Positions 6,877 to 15,258 are shown, counted from the first letter of the stretch. The stretch: DNA of 64,000 nucleotides from Actinopolyspora halophila DSM 43834 (GCF_000371785.1 NZ_AQUI01000002.1:248001-312000), one strand, 5' to 3'. The notes: a model not told the origin generated them from the letters alone. Numbers and translations: made by a program.

Positions 6877-8889
6877 ATGACGTATCGAGCGACCGGAAGT
6901 CGCTTACGTCGTCTGTTCCCGTCGATGGCGGGCCTGGCGGTGGTCACACTGCTGACCGCGGGGCTGGCGCCCGCTTCGGCGGGGACGTCGCGGGCCGACT
7001 ACCAGGACCCGTCCCTGCCCGTTCAGCAGCGGGTCGACGACCTGATGTCGCGGATGTCGCTGCGGGACAAGATCGGTCAGATGGTCCAGATCGAGCGGGA
7101 CGCCGCGGGCCCGGCCGAGGTGGCGGACAACCGCATCGGCTCGGTGCTCAGCGGCGGCGGCTCGACGCCGGAATCGAACACCCCCGAGGCGTGGGCCGAC
7201 ATGTACGACCGCTACCAGCGCGCGGCCCTGGACACGCCCCTGGGAATCCCGCTGCTGTACGGCGTCGACGCCGTGCACGGGCACAACAACCTGCGCGGTG
7301 CCACGATCTTCCCGCACAACATCGGACTGGGTGCCGCGGACGACCCGAAGCTGGTCCAGCGGATCGGTGCCGCCACGGCCGAGGAGGTCGCCGCGACCGG
7401 CATCGACTGGACGTTCTCCCCGTGCCTGTGCGTGGCCAGGAACGACCGCTGGGGACGCACCTACGAGGCATTCGGCGAGACCCCGGAACTGCCCGAGAAG
7501 ATGACCAAGGAGATCACCGGTTATCAGGGCGAGCGGCTCGGCGAGGCCCCGAGCTCGATCATGGCCACGGCCAAGCACTACGTGGGCGACGGTGGAACCA
7601 CCGGCGGGCAGGACCAGGGGAACACGCAGCTCAGCGAGCGCGAGCTGCGCGAGATCCACCTCGAGCCGTTCCGCAAGGCGATCAAGCGCGACGTCGCCTC
7701 GGTGATGGTCTCCTACAGCAGCTGGAACGGTACGAAGATGCACGCCCACGAGTACCTGGTCCAGGACGTGCTCAAGCGGGAGCTGGGCTTCGACGGCATC
7801 GTGCTCTCCGACTACGACGCGCTGCACCAGCTCGACGGTGACGACTCGACGCTGACCGCCTCCGAGGTGCGCAGGTCGGTCAACGCTGGCCTGGACATGA
7901 TCATGCTGTCCACCGACCACGCCAAGTTCCTGCGGCTGCTGCGCCAGGAGGTGGAGTCGGGCAACATCCCGATGCGGCGCATCGACGACGCCACCGCCCG
8001 CATCCTGACCAAGAAGTTCGAGATGGGGCTGTTCGAGAACCCCTTCGCCCAGCGCGACCTGCTGCCCACCGTGGGCAGTGACGAGCACCGGGCCCTGGCG
8101 CGGCAGGCGGTGCGCGAGTCCCAAACCCTGCTGGAGAACGACGGGGTGCTGCCGCTCTCGCCCGAGGAGGACGAGGTGTTCGTGGCGGGCTCCAACGCCG
8201 ACGACATCGGCAACCAGAGCGGCGGTTGGACCATCAGCTGGCAGGGCTCCAGCGGCGACATCACCGAGGGGACGACGATCCTCGAGGGGATCCGGCAGGT
8301 GTCGAACTCGAAGGTCACCTACGACGAGCAGGGTGACGGCATCGACGGCAGCTACGACGCCGCGGTCGCGGTGGTCGGTGAGAAGCCCTACGCCGAGTAC
8401 GAGGGTGACCGTCCCGACGGGGTTCGGCTCAGCGAGGAGGACCTGAACACGATCGCCAAGCTGCGTTCCTCCGGGGTCCCGGTGGCCGTGGTGACGGTGT
8501 CCGGGCGTCCGGTGGACGTTTCCGAGCACGTAGACGGCTGGAACGCGCTGCTGGCCTCCTGGTTGCCCGGAACCCAGGGCGGTGGGGTGGCCGACGTGCT
8601 GTTCGGCGAGTACAACCCCACCGGCAAGCTCCCGGTGACCTGGATGCGCTCCTACGAGCAGCAGCCGATCAACGAAGGGGATCACAAGGATCCGCTGTAC
8701 CCGTACGGGTACGGGCTGAGCTACCACGACTCCGGGAACCCGGGACACGGCCACCCGGGACACGGCCACCCGGGACACGGCCACCCGGGGCACGGGAACC
8801 CGGGGCACGGGAACCCGGGGCACGGGAACCCGGGGCACGGGAACCCGGGGCACGGGAACCCGGGACACGGCTCCGGCCCTCCGGCCTGA
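6877..8889 (+). CDS. Secreted GH3 beta-glucosidase with PGHG-repeat tail
   Basis: A 670-aa extracellular glycosidase. The N-terminus (about 1-40) is a signal peptide: basic RLRR, a hydrophobic run, then ASAGTS. The GH3 N-terminal barrel follows (RVDDLMSRMSLRDKIGQM; the KELGF-like KRELGFDGIVLSDYDAL segment carries the nucleophile Asp), then the GH3 C-terminal domain (QTLLENDGVLPL, near YGLSYHDS). Expected role: hydrolysis of cello-oligosaccharides or related beta-glucosides outside the cell. After the catalytic end the protein has nine N/H-P-G-H-G pentapeptides. No fibronectin-III domain is seen. Start: ATG 6877 behind GAGGAG. Probably monocistronic. Confidence 0.93.
   Translation: MTYRATGSRLRRLFPSMAGLAVVTLLTAGLAPASAGTSRADYQDPSLPVQQRVDDLMSRMSLRDKIGQMVQIERDAAGPAEVADNRIGSVLSGGGSTPESNTPEAWADMYDRYQRAALDTPLGIPLLYGVDAVHGHNNLRGATIFPHNIGLGAADDPKLVQRIGAATAEEVAATGIDWTFSPCLCVARNDRWGRTYEAFGETPELPEKMTKEITGYQGERLGEAPSSIMATAKHYVGDGGTTGGQDQGNTQLSERELREIHLEPFRKAIKRDVASVMVSYSSWNGTKMHAHEYLVQDVLKRELGFDGIVLSDYDALHQLDGDDSTLTASEVRRSVNAGLDMIMLSTDHAKFLRLLRQEVESGNIPMRRIDDATARILTKKFEMGLFENPFAQRDLLPTVGSDEHRALARQAVRESQTLLENDGVLPLSPEEDEVFVAGSNADDIGNQSGGWTISWQGSSGDITEGTTILEGIRQVSNSKVTYDEQGDGIDGSYDAAVAVVGEKPYAEYEGDRPDGVRLSEEDLNTIAKLRSSGVPVAVVTVSGRPVDVSEHVDGWNALLASWLPGTQGGGVADVLFGEYNPTGKLPVTWMRSYEQQPINEGDHKDPLYPYGYGLSYHDSGNPGHGHPGHGHPGHGHPGHGNPGHGNPGHGNPGHGNPGHGNPGHGSGPPA
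8737..8871 (+). repeat. Nine-copy 15-bp tandem repeat encoding (N/H)PGHG
   Basis: Nine in-frame 15-bp units encode NPGHG or HPGHG; order is N,H,H,H,N,N,N,N,N. Synonymous differences (GGACAC versus GGGCAC) fall in blocks, as expected of recent slippage or unequal exchange. The product is a flexible Gly/Pro/His tail that could bind metal ions. The region is inside the GH3 gene. Confidence 0.95.
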
Positions 8890-8954
8890 GGGTGCTCACC
8901 TGACGTGTCGGGCGGCGTCCTGCCGAGATGGCGGGGCGCCGCTCACGGTCTTTC

Positions 8955-9515
8955 TCAGAGCGCGCCGCCCGCGGCCTCGGGAGCCGAGGGGTCGGCGCCC
9001 TCGTCGCCGACCTGCTCGCGGGCCAGGAAGTTCTCCACCTCGAACAGGTTGCCCTCGGCGCGGTCGAGCACGTTCAGCAGCGTGGACATCTGCGCGACCT
9101 CCTCGACCTGCTCCTTGAGGAACCACTGCATGAACTGCTCGCCGATGTAGTCGTCCTCGGCGCGGGCGGTCTTGGCGAGGTTCTCGATCTCGGCGGTGAC
9201 CTCGCGCTCCTGGGAAAGCGCCAGGGCCACGAGTTCGCGGGCCTCGTCGAATTCGTTGCGCACCTCGTCGGTGGACGGAATGCTCACGGAAATGTCGTTG
9301 TCCATCAGGAACTTGACGATCATCATTCCGTGGTTGCGTTCCTCAAGGGCCTGCTTGTAGAAGTGCGCGGCCAACCTGGGGAGGTCGTTCTCGTCGAACC
9401 ACACAGCCAGCGCGATGTACTGCTGCGAGGCGTTGAACTCGCTGCGCACCTGCTGCTGCAGCAACAGGTGGAACTTGGTTTCCTGCTTTTCGCTCCGTTG
9501 CTCCGTCGTGGTCAT
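8955..9515 (-). CDS. Ferritin
   Basis: A 186-aa ferritin-like iron-storage protein. The four-helix diiron fold is indicated by SEFNASQQYIALAVW (helix A), ALEERNHGMMIVKFL (helix B) with ferroxidase Glu/His residues, and EQFMQWFLKEQVEEVAQM (helix D region). A short acidic C-terminal tail ends in AAGGAL. ATG at 9515 is preferred over the upstream in-frame codon at 9530, as MTTTEQ is the natural N-terminus. It stores iron in the cytoplasm. Control by an IdeR/DtxR-type activator is suggested by box-like repeats upstream. Confidence 0.93.
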   Translation of the reverse strand: MTTTEQRSEKQETKFHLLLQQQVRSEFNASQQYIALAVWFDENDLPRLAAHFYKQALEERNHGMMIVKFLMDNDISVSIPSTDEVRNEFDEARELVALALSQEREVTAEIENLAKTARAEDDYIGEQFMQWFLKEQVEEVAQMSTLLNVLDRAEGNLFEVENFLAREQVGDEGADPSAPEAAGGAL

Positions 9516-9552
9516 GCCACGAATATACACATTCCTCGGAGTGGACCTTTTA

Positions 9553-9627
9553 TTCAGGTTCGCCTCAAATAGTTTTGGCTTCCCTCAAATAGGTGAGCCT
9601 TGTTTAACGAAGGCAAGCTTTGCTTTT
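9553..9627. promoter_or_regulatory. Candidate tandem iron boxes upstream of ferritin
   Basis: Upstream of the ferritin gene, CAGGTTCGCCTCAAATAG (9555-9572) is followed 20 bases later by TTGGCTTCCCTCAAATAG (9575-9592), then GGTGAGCCTTGTTTAACG (9592-9609) and AGGCAAGCTTTGC. Each resembles the IdeR/DtxR box (TTAGGTTAGSCTAACCTAA) at half or more positions. Mycobacterial bfrB ferritin is activated by IdeR through tandem boxes, and the arrangement here is analogous. The match is imperfect; the regulator itself is not in the window. Confidence 0.5.
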
Positions 9628-9792
9628 CCCGGATTTGTGGGGCGGGAATTGTGCGTCGTCGCCACGATTGTGACACGGGCAACTTTTCCGCGCCGTTCCG
9701 GGCGGGGTGTTCCGGGAGTTGTCCCGCCCTGGGAGTCGCGCCCCGGGGAGTCGCTCCGGAGCGGGGCGGGTGCTCAGCCGAGGCGGTCGGCC

Positions 9793-10164
9793 TTGAGCGC
9801 GCTGATCAACGCCCGCCGCTGGTGGTGGCCGGCGGTGTCGGTGCTGCTGGGTGGTGCGGCGATCGCGCTCGGTGTCTCCGCCCAGCGGCGGGAGTGCCGC
9901 CCCCGGAATGCTCTCGGTGCGGTGCCCGGGCGGGACGCCGCCCGGCTGCGGCTGGAGGTGCTGGCTCGGGAGGGGCCACACGTACCCGAACCGATCCGGT
10001 GGCCCACCGTCGACCCGAACGCCGTCGTCGGAGAGCCCCCGAGCGCTCCGGTGGTGGAGTCCGCCGGTCCTGCGGAACGGACGGCCCCGATGGCCTCCGG
10101 TCTCCCAGCGCTCCGAGCTCACCCGTTCCACCGGAGGGGACCGAGGACCCCGCGCCGGCCCTGA
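9793..10164 (+). CDS. Hypothetical single-pass membrane protein
   Basis: A possible 123-aa protein starting at TTG 9793. It has one hydrophobic helix near the N-terminus (RRWWWPAVSVLLGGAAIALG) followed by an Arg/Pro-rich extracytoplasmic tail. There is no recognised domain, and only a weak purine stretch (CCGAGGCGG) before the start. The helix and the hairpin about 40 bases after the stop support it; the tail composition is typical of random GC-rich frames. I do not recognise a function. Confidence 0.35.
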   Translation: MSALINARRWWWPAVSVLLGGAAIALGVSAQRRECRPRNALGAVPGRDAARLRLEVLAREGPHVPEPIRWPTVDPNAVVGEPPSAPVVESAGPAERTAPMASGLPALRAHPFHRRGPRTPRRP

Positions 10165-10203
10165 TGCGCCGCGTGCCCGCCGGGCTCCACCGGCTGTGAC
10201 GCC

Positions 10204-10226
10204 TCCAGTTTTGCCCAGAACTGGGA
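10204..10226. terminator. TCCCAGTT-type hairpin, copy 1
   Basis: TCCAGTTTTGCC-CAGAACTGGGA forms an eight- to nine-base stem about 40 bases after a stop codon. It is one of five copies in the window that share stem and loop sequence. There is no U-run, so it would be a non-canonical terminator or a binding site. Confidence 0.6.
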
Positions 10227-10352
10227 ACACGGCCCGTCACGGCCGATTTCGTTCCGTGAAGAAAACGCGCTCGTTGTGAGAACGGTCCGGCGGGGGTGGA
10301 CCGCGCGGCGGATCAACTCCCGTGCTGCGCAGTATGGCGCAATCCTCGGCAG

Positions 10353-10384
10353 CACGGAAGTGGCCGTTTTCTGCGGAAAATGCC
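10353..10384. repeat. 31-bp hairpin repeat, left copy
   Basis: The sequence runs CACGGAAGTGGCCGTTTTC then TGCGGAAAATGCC, with a GTTTTC/GGAAAAT stem. A second copy at 12006-12036 has GTTCTC/GGAGAAT instead: the changed T-A pair became C-G on both arms. The two copies flank the amidohydrolase in direct orientation. Confidence 0.8.
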
Positions 10385-10631
10385 CGGAAAGCTCCCTCGG
10401 GGGTCCGCGCGGCACCATGCCGCGGACGGCGGTTCGTCCTGCTGTTCGGCGAGCGGTTCGGTGCCGACGGCCGCCACCCCGACGCTTTCACCCCGGAAAG
10501 AGTGATCTCGATGGACACCGGGCGAACCAGCCGGTAACGATCGAGGAAAGGACAACAGCGGAAGAGCTCCCTGCCGGTCGATGAGACGTCGGAAAAGTTC
10601 GACGACGAGCTTCGCGGAAGGAACTGCGATC

Positions 10632-11984
10632 GTGACAGAAGCGGCCGGGGCAAGCCGGCGAGGCACAACCAGGCTCCTGATCAGCAACGTGCGGGTCTTC
10701 GACGGGCTCGGTGGCCCTCCGCGTGCCGGATACGTGTTGATCGACGGTCGGAAGATCTCCGAGGTCGGCACCGGTGACGTGCCGCGGCCGAGCTCCACGG
10801 ACACAGCCGTCATCGACGGGGGTGGGCGGGTGTTGATCCCCGGGCTCAGCGATGCTCACGTCCACATCGTGCTGGCCGGGTCCACCCGGAGCGAGTTGAT
10901 GACCGGCGGCGCCGGGGTGGGATACCTGAAGGGGGCCGCCGAGGCGGAGGCGATGCTGATGCGCGGGTTCACCACGGTTCGGGACATGGGTGGGGACACC
11001 GGTGATCTCAAGCGCCTGATCGACGCCGACGTGCTGCCGGGCCCGCGGATCTACCCCAGCCAGGCGGGAGTTTCCCAGACCGCCGGGCACGGTGATTTCG
11101 GCATGGTCTACGACGAACCCAAGGTGCTGGGTGGATCCCCCACGCGAACCGAGGAACTGGGTGTAATGCGGGTCGCGGACGGACGCCCGCAGGTGTTGGC
11201 CGCCGTGCGGGAGCAGCTGAAGAGGGGGGCCTCCCAGATCAAGATGATGGCCGGTGGTGGTGTGGCCTCGGCCTACGATCCGCTGGAGGTGCTGCAGTTC
11301 ACCGCGGACGAGCTGCGCGCAGGGGTCGAGGCCGCCGCTGACTGGGGGACCTACGTCGCCGTGCACGTCTACACGGGTCCGGGAATCAGGCGGGCGGTCG
11401 AGGCCGGGGTCAGGGTGATCGAGCACGGGCACCTGGCGGAGGAGGACGACATCAGGCGGATGGCCGACGAAGGCGCCCGGCTGAGCACCCAACCGTTCCT
11501 CGAAAGCGATCACTCCTACTCGAATCCCGTCTCCGCGGAGAAGAACCGCCGGGTGTGCCGGGGGGTGGAGAGTACCTTCGCCTGGGCGGCCGAGCACGAT
11601 GTCCCGCTCGCGTTCGGCACCGACCTGTTGCTGGATCCGGCCAAGAGTTCCAAGCAGAGCGAGATGCTCACCCGCCTGGCGCGGTTCTGCGGTGGTTCGA
11701 GCGCCGGGCTGACAGTGGCGACCTCCGGCAACGCGGAGCTGTTCCGCCTGTCCGGGGCGCGTGATCCGTACCAAGCTCCTGTCCCGGCCGAGGGGAACCA
11801 GGAAACCGACCGGCCGGAGCCGCCCCATCTCAATCACCTGGGTGTCCTCGCCGAGGGCGCGTGGGCGGACATGTTGCTGGTCGAGGGCGATCCCACCCAG
11901 GACCTGGGGGTCCTCGGCGATCCCGAGACCAATCTGGCGGTGATCATCAAGGACGGTCGCGTGCACAAGAACACGCTGGCCTGA
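10632..11984 (+). CDS. Metal-dependent amidohydrolase (imidazolonepropionase-like)
   Basis: A 450-aa hydrolase of the amidohydrolase superfamily. The N-terminal beta-sandwich (LLISNVRVFDGLGGPP) leads to the metal-binding DAHVHI motif, a Lys in SQIKMMAGGG that may bridge the metals, later His residues in VAVHVYTG and VIEHGHLA, and the catalytic Asp in LAFGTDLLLD. The C-terminal segment ADMLLVEGDPTQDLGVL returns to the sandwich domain. Relatives include Xaa-Pro dipeptidases and imidazolonepropionase-like enzymes, so the substrate is not fixed. GTG 10632 is chosen because GGAAGGA lies nine bases upstream; an ATG at 10581 is in frame but has no ribosome binding site. Confidence 0.88.
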   Translation: MTEAAGASRRGTTRLLISNVRVFDGLGGPPRAGYVLIDGRKISEVGTGDVPRPSSTDTAVIDGGGRVLIPGLSDAHVHIVLAGSTRSELMTGGAGVGYLKGAAEAEAMLMRGFTTVRDMGGDTGDLKRLIDADVLPGPRIYPSQAGVSQTAGHGDFGMVYDEPKVLGGSPTRTEELGVMRVADGRPQVLAAVREQLKRGASQIKMMAGGGVASAYDPLEVLQFTADELRAGVEAAADWGTYVAVHVYTGPGIRRAVEAGVRVIEHGHLAEEDDIRRMADEGARLSTQPFLESDHSYSNPVSAEKNRRVCRGVESTFAWAAEHDVPLAFGTDLLLDPAKSSKQSEMLTRLARFCGGSSAGLTVATSGNAELFRLSGARDPYQAPVPAEGNQETDRPEPPHLNHLGVLAEGAWADMLLVEGDPTQDLGVLGDPETNLAVIIKDGRVHKNTLA

Positions 11985-12005
11985 TGTCGATGGGACGGCG
12001 GCTCG

Positions 12006-12036
12006 CACGGAAGTGGCCGTTCTCCGCGGAGAATGC
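12006..12036. repeat. 31-bp hairpin repeat, right copy
   Basis: The copy reads CACGGAAGTGGCCGTTCTC then CGCGGAGAATGC, placed about 20 bases after the amidohydrolase stop. It matches the left copy at about 27 of 31 positions, and two of the differences are compensatory in the central stem. Confidence 0.8.
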
Positions 12037-12162
12037 TCCACGAGAAATTCCGGGCGCGGTCGGCACGGGAACCGGACGCACCCGGTCAGCCGTTCCGTCC
12101 CCGGACCAGCTGGTTCGCCGCGACGAGCCCCACGGAGCCGGCTCGCCCCCACGGCCTCACGC

Positions 12163-13638
12163 TCACTCCTCGTGCAGCCAGCCGCGGTCGACCAGCTCGG
12201 AGTGGAACTTCCGGTAGTTCTCGGCCAGCGCGGCGACCTCCCGCTCGGCGGGCTCGACCAGCTCACCCCGCGGGACCATCTCCTCGGCCGCGCCGGCCGG
12301 ATCCGCGTGCACGGTTCCGCTCGCGGCCAGCAGCGCGGCCCCCAGCGAGGTCTCCGCACCGCGCACGCGCAGCACGGGCCGTTCCAGCACCGCAGCGCGC
12401 ACCCGGCACCACAACTCGCTGCGCGCCCCGCCGCCGACGGTGCGCACCGGCTCGGTCACCTCGACCCCCAGTCGGGCCAGCCTGTCCAGCGCGAGCTTCT
12501 CGCAGAAGGCCACCCCCTCCAGCCGCGCCCGATGCAGCTCCACCTCGTCGGGATCGCCCAGCAGGAAACCGCGCGCCCGGTCGGAGCGGAACGGGAAGCG
12601 TTCGCCACCGCGCCGCAGCGGGTAGCAGACCGCACCGGCAGGGCCTCGCGCGGAAGCCGCCCCGTCCAGTTCACCCAGCCGGGAGGGATCCACATCGGCC
12701 AGGGCCTCGCCCCCGGTGTTGGAGGCCCCGCCCGGCAGCCAGCCGCCCCCGGGGTGCCGATGGCTGTAAACCACCCCGGCCGGGTCGTGCACCAGCTCCC
12801 GCGAGACGGCCTTGAGCACCAGGGTCGTGCCGAGCACCGTGACCACCTGGCCCGCGCGCACCGCCCCGGCGGCGAGCTGACCCGCGCACCCGTCGGTCAT
12901 GCCGGAACGCACCTCGCAGGAGGTCGGCAACCCCGTCTCCCGCGCTGCCTCCGGGGAAACGCGACCCAACCCGCGCGCGGGCTCGACCACCTCGGGGAGC
13001 CGCTCCCGCGCGACCCCCAGCGCCTCCAGCGCCTCGTGCGCCCACCGGCCGCGAACCGGGTCGTAGCCGCTCTTCAGCGCGTGGCTGGTGTCGGCGGCCA
13101 CCGGATGACCGACGAGCCGCTCGCCGAGCACCTCCGGGGTGTGCAGCAGCCGCGCCCTCGAGTCGCCGAGCCGCTCGGCCAGCACTCCCAGGTGGGCCAG
13201 TCCGGAGGCGGCCGAGGGGGTGATCCCGATGTCGGCCCAGCGCGCGGCCCCGGCTTCCCGCGCCAGCTCGGCCTGCCGTGTTCCGCTCCGGTCGTCGTAC
13301 ATCAGCGCCGGGGCCACCGGTTCGGCGTCCTCGTCGACGGCGGCCACGGTCCCGGAGGTCGCGCTGATCGCCAGCGCCCGGATTCCCCCGGCGGCGGGGC
13401 CGAGCTCGGCCGTGCACCGGGCCAGGCAGTCCCGCACCGCCGGCCACCAGCTGCGGGCGTCCTGCTCGGAGGCCCCCGTCTCGTCCCGGCGGGGCGCGGG
13501 CAGGCCTTGCGCGGCCGCGGCCCGGCGCCCGCCGCGGGCGTCCAGCACCAGCACCCGCACCTCGGCCGTGGCCACGTCCACCCCGGCCACCAGCGGCTCG
13601 AATCCCCCCGAGCCGCCGCGCGCTCCCGGCGTGTTCAC
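12163..13638 (-). CDS. FGGY-family carbohydrate kinase (leftward arm)
   Basis: A 491-aa ATP-dependent sugar or polyol kinase. The N-terminal FGGY domain has LVAGVDVATAEVRVLVLDARG; the middle carries the substrate-contact segment ALMYDDRSGTRQAEL; the C-terminal FGGY domain has VVTVLGTTLVLKAVS and VRTVGGGARSELWCRVRAAVL. The substrate is unclear (ribulokinase- or xylulokinase-like). The stop side overlaps nothing; the start overlaps the upstream HAD gene by four bases, so the two are coupled. The cluster suggests a role in polyol or ketose phosphorylation. Confidence 0.9.
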   Translation of the reverse strand: MNTPGARGGSGGFEPLVAGVDVATAEVRVLVLDARGGRRAAAAQGLPAPRRDETGASEQDARSWWPAVRDCLARCTAELGPAAGGIRALAISATSGTVAAVDEDAEPVAPALMYDDRSGTRQAELAREAGAARWADIGITPSAASGLAHLGVLAERLGDSRARLLHTPEVLGERLVGHPVAADTSHALKSGYDPVRGRWAHEALEALGVARERLPEVVEPARGLGRVSPEAARETGLPTSCEVRSGMTDGCAGQLAAGAVRAGQVVTVLGTTLVLKAVSRELVHDPAGVVYSHRHPGGGWLPGGASNTGGEALADVDPSRLGELDGAASARGPAGAVCYPLRRGGERFPFRSDRARGFLLGDPDEVELHRARLEGVAFCEKLALDRLARLGVEVTEPVRTVGGGARSELWCRVRAAVLERPVLRVRGAETSLGAALLAASGTVHADPAGAAEEMVPRGELVEPAEREVAALAENYRKFHSELVDRGWLHEE

Positions 13639-14333
13639 GCTGCTTCCCCCTGGAAGCGGTGCAGCACGGTGGGCAGTTCGGTCAGTGAACCGATCACCGC
13701 GTCCGGTTCGGCGAGCTGCTCGGCCGTGGGTTCGGGAGGTGCCTCACCACGGGTGATCCACACGCTGCGGACGCCCACGGCCGCCGCGCCGCGCACGTCG
13801 GTGTCCAGCCGGTTGCCGACGTGCACCGCGCGTTCGGCCGTCACCCCGGCCTCGTACAGCGCGTGCCGGAATATCGCGGGGTCGGGCTTCTCGGCCCCAA
13901 CGACCTCCGAGATTGCCCACACGTCGATGTGCTCGTCGATCCCGTCGCGGCGCAGCGCCTCGGTCACCAGGCTCCGCTGGTTGGCCACCACGGCCAGGCG
14001 GTAGCGCGCGGAGAGCTCCCGCAGGACGGGCAGCACGTCGGGGTGCAGCGCTTCGGACGGGTACTCCCAGTGGCTTTCGGCCAGATCGGACAGTTCCTTC
14101 CTGCGCCCGGCGGTGAGGAAGTGCTCGGCCACCGCCGTGCGCAGCGACCCCCGCTGGCGTTGCCGCTGCGCGTCGTAGACCCGCAGGAACTCGGTCCCGT
14201 CCACTTCGTGCTCGGCGAGTTCGCGGGTGGCGCGCAGCAGCGCGTCGCGGTAGACGGCGTCGTCGTAGATCGGCCCGCCCACGTCGAGCAGCACCAGCTC
14301 GACGGGGGCGGGCGCGTCGTCGGATTCGTTCAT
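13635..14333 (-). CDS. HAD-superfamily hydrolase (leftward arm)
   Basis: A 232-aa HAD phosphatase-like protein. Motif I is LVLLDVGGPIYD, where the second Asp of the usual DxD is replaced by Gly. Motif II is VVANQRS, motif III is the Lys in GAEKPDPAIF, and motif IV is VHVGNRLDTDVRGA. The altered motif I may lower phosphatase activity or change the reaction. Coupled to the FGGY kinase by a four-base overlap. It may act on a phosphorylated intermediate of the polyol pathway. Confidence 0.88.
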   Translation of the reverse strand: MNESDDAPAPVELVLLDVGGPIYDDAVYRDALLRATRELAEHEVDGTEFLRVYDAQRQRQRGSLRTAVAEHFLTAGRRKELSDLAESHWEYPSEALHPDVLPVLRELSARYRLAVVANQRSLVTEALRRDGIDEHIDVWAISEVVGAEKPDPAIFRHALYEAGVTAERAVHVGNRLDTDVRGAAAVGVRSVWITRGEAPPEPTAEQLAEPDAVIGSLTELPTVLHRFQGEAA

Positions 14334-14403
14334 GGCTCCCGTTCGTCGTGTCGAGTACGGAGAGGGGGAACGCTGTCCCCCGTGAAGGCTCCTGACCGGG
14401 GGC

Positions 14404-14427
14404 TCCCAGTTATAGGCAAAATTGGGA
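14404..14427. terminator. TCCCAGTT-type hairpin, copy 2
   Basis: TCCCAGTTATAGGC-AAAATTGGGA has an eight- to nine-base stem with the shared AGGC loop. It lies about 20 bases after the SDR stop codon on the minus strand and before the HAD gene, so it may separate two transcription units of the leftward arm. Confidence 0.6.
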
Positions 14428-14447
14428 ACCCCCGGGGCGCGAGCCGG

Positions 14448-15206
14448 TCACCAGGAGGTGAACCCACCGTCTATCACGACGTTGCTGCCGGTCATGAAGC
14501 TGCTGGCGCTCGAGGCGAGGTAGACGGCAAGCGGCCCCAGCTCGGAGGGTTTGCCGACCCGCCCCATCGGGGTCTGCTCCAGCCAGGACGAGTACCACTC
14601 CGGCTGGGTCCGCTGAACTCCCTGGAGCAGGTCGGTTCCGATGTATCCGGGAGAGATCGCGTTGACGCGCACCCCGCGATCGGCCCACTCGCCCGCCAAC
14701 GACTTGGTCATCGTGATCACCCCGGCCTTGGAGGTGTTGTACGAGACCTGCGCCTGCGGGTGGTTGGAGATCATGCCGGACATGGAGGCGATGTTGACGA
14801 TGGAACCGTGCCCCTGGTCCAGCATGGCCTTGCCGACCTCGCGGCAGCAGTAGAACACGCCGTCGAGGTTGAGCCGCAGCACGTCCCGCCAGGACTCGTC
14901 GGTGGTGTCCTCGGCGTTCTCGTTGCGCACCATTCCGGCGTTGTGCACCGAGACGTCCAGCGAGCCGTGGTTGTCGACGATGTCCCGCACGACCTCGGCC
15001 ACCCGCCCCGAGTCGGTCACGTCGAGGTGGACGAACTCGCCGCCGACCTCCTCCGCGGCGAGCTTGCCGTTGTCGGGGTCTATCTCGCCGATCACCACCT
15101 CGGCCCCGTGCTCGGCCAGGGAACGAGCGATGTTCAGCCCGATACCCCGGCCACCTCCCGTGACCAGTGCGGTGTTGCCGTGCAGTGCGAAGTCCTCGTT
15201 GCTCAT
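14448..15206 (-). CDS. Short-chain dehydrogenase, threitol/polyol type
   Basis: A 252-aa NAD(P)-dependent SDR. It has TALVTGGGRGIGLNIA (Rossmann glycine motif), HNAGMV, catalytic Ser in NIASMSG, the YNTSK catalytic Tyr/Lys, and a C-terminal SSFMTGSNVVIDGGFTSW. Such proteins oxidise polyols to ketoses; the neighbours (polyol-type MFS, DhaK fusion, RpiB-like isomerase) match the D-threitol dehydrogenase of mycobacterial threitol use. Substrate assignment is inference. ATG at 15206 is used, with GGGAGAG just upstream. Confidence 0.9.
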   Translation of the reverse strand: MSNEDFALHGNTALVTGGGRGIGLNIARSLAEHGAEVVIGEIDPDNGKLAAEEVGGEFVHLDVTDSGRVAEVVRDIVDNHGSLDVSVHNAGMVRNENAEDTTDESWRDVLRLNLDGVFYCCREVGKAMLDQGHGSIVNIASMSGMISNHPQAQVSYNTSKAGVITMTKSLAGEWADRGVRVNAISPGYIGTDLLQGVQRTQPEWYSSWLEQTPMGRVGKPSELGPLAVYLASSASSFMTGSNVVIDGGFTSW

Positions 15207-15258
15207 CACGCTCTCCCGTGGCGCAGGGGCCCGCTGGTTCTTTCCGTCGTGCCGGAGG

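Larger units (their letters stand above)
10165..10631. other. Intergenic region with two repeat-type hairpins
   Basis: A 467-bp gap with a TCCCAGTT-type hairpin (10204-10226) and the first copy of a 31-bp hairpin repeat (10353-10384) whose partner lies after the next gene. No coding region is supported. The last bases hold GGAAGGA, used as the ribosome binding site of the amidohydrolase. Confidence 0.5.

Noticed and set aside
6904-8868. A 654-codon minus-strand frame ending in Val-Pro-Arg repeats
   Set aside because: It is the shadow of the GH3 gene; the repeats mirror the PGHG-coding tandem array.
8737-8871. CRISPR-like regular repeats
   Set aside because: The 15-bp units have no spacers and lie in frame inside a gene, encoding a pentapeptide tail.
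10488-12359. A 623-codon minus-strand frame
   Set aside because: Antisense to the amidohydrolase, which has clear catalytic motifs on the plus strand.
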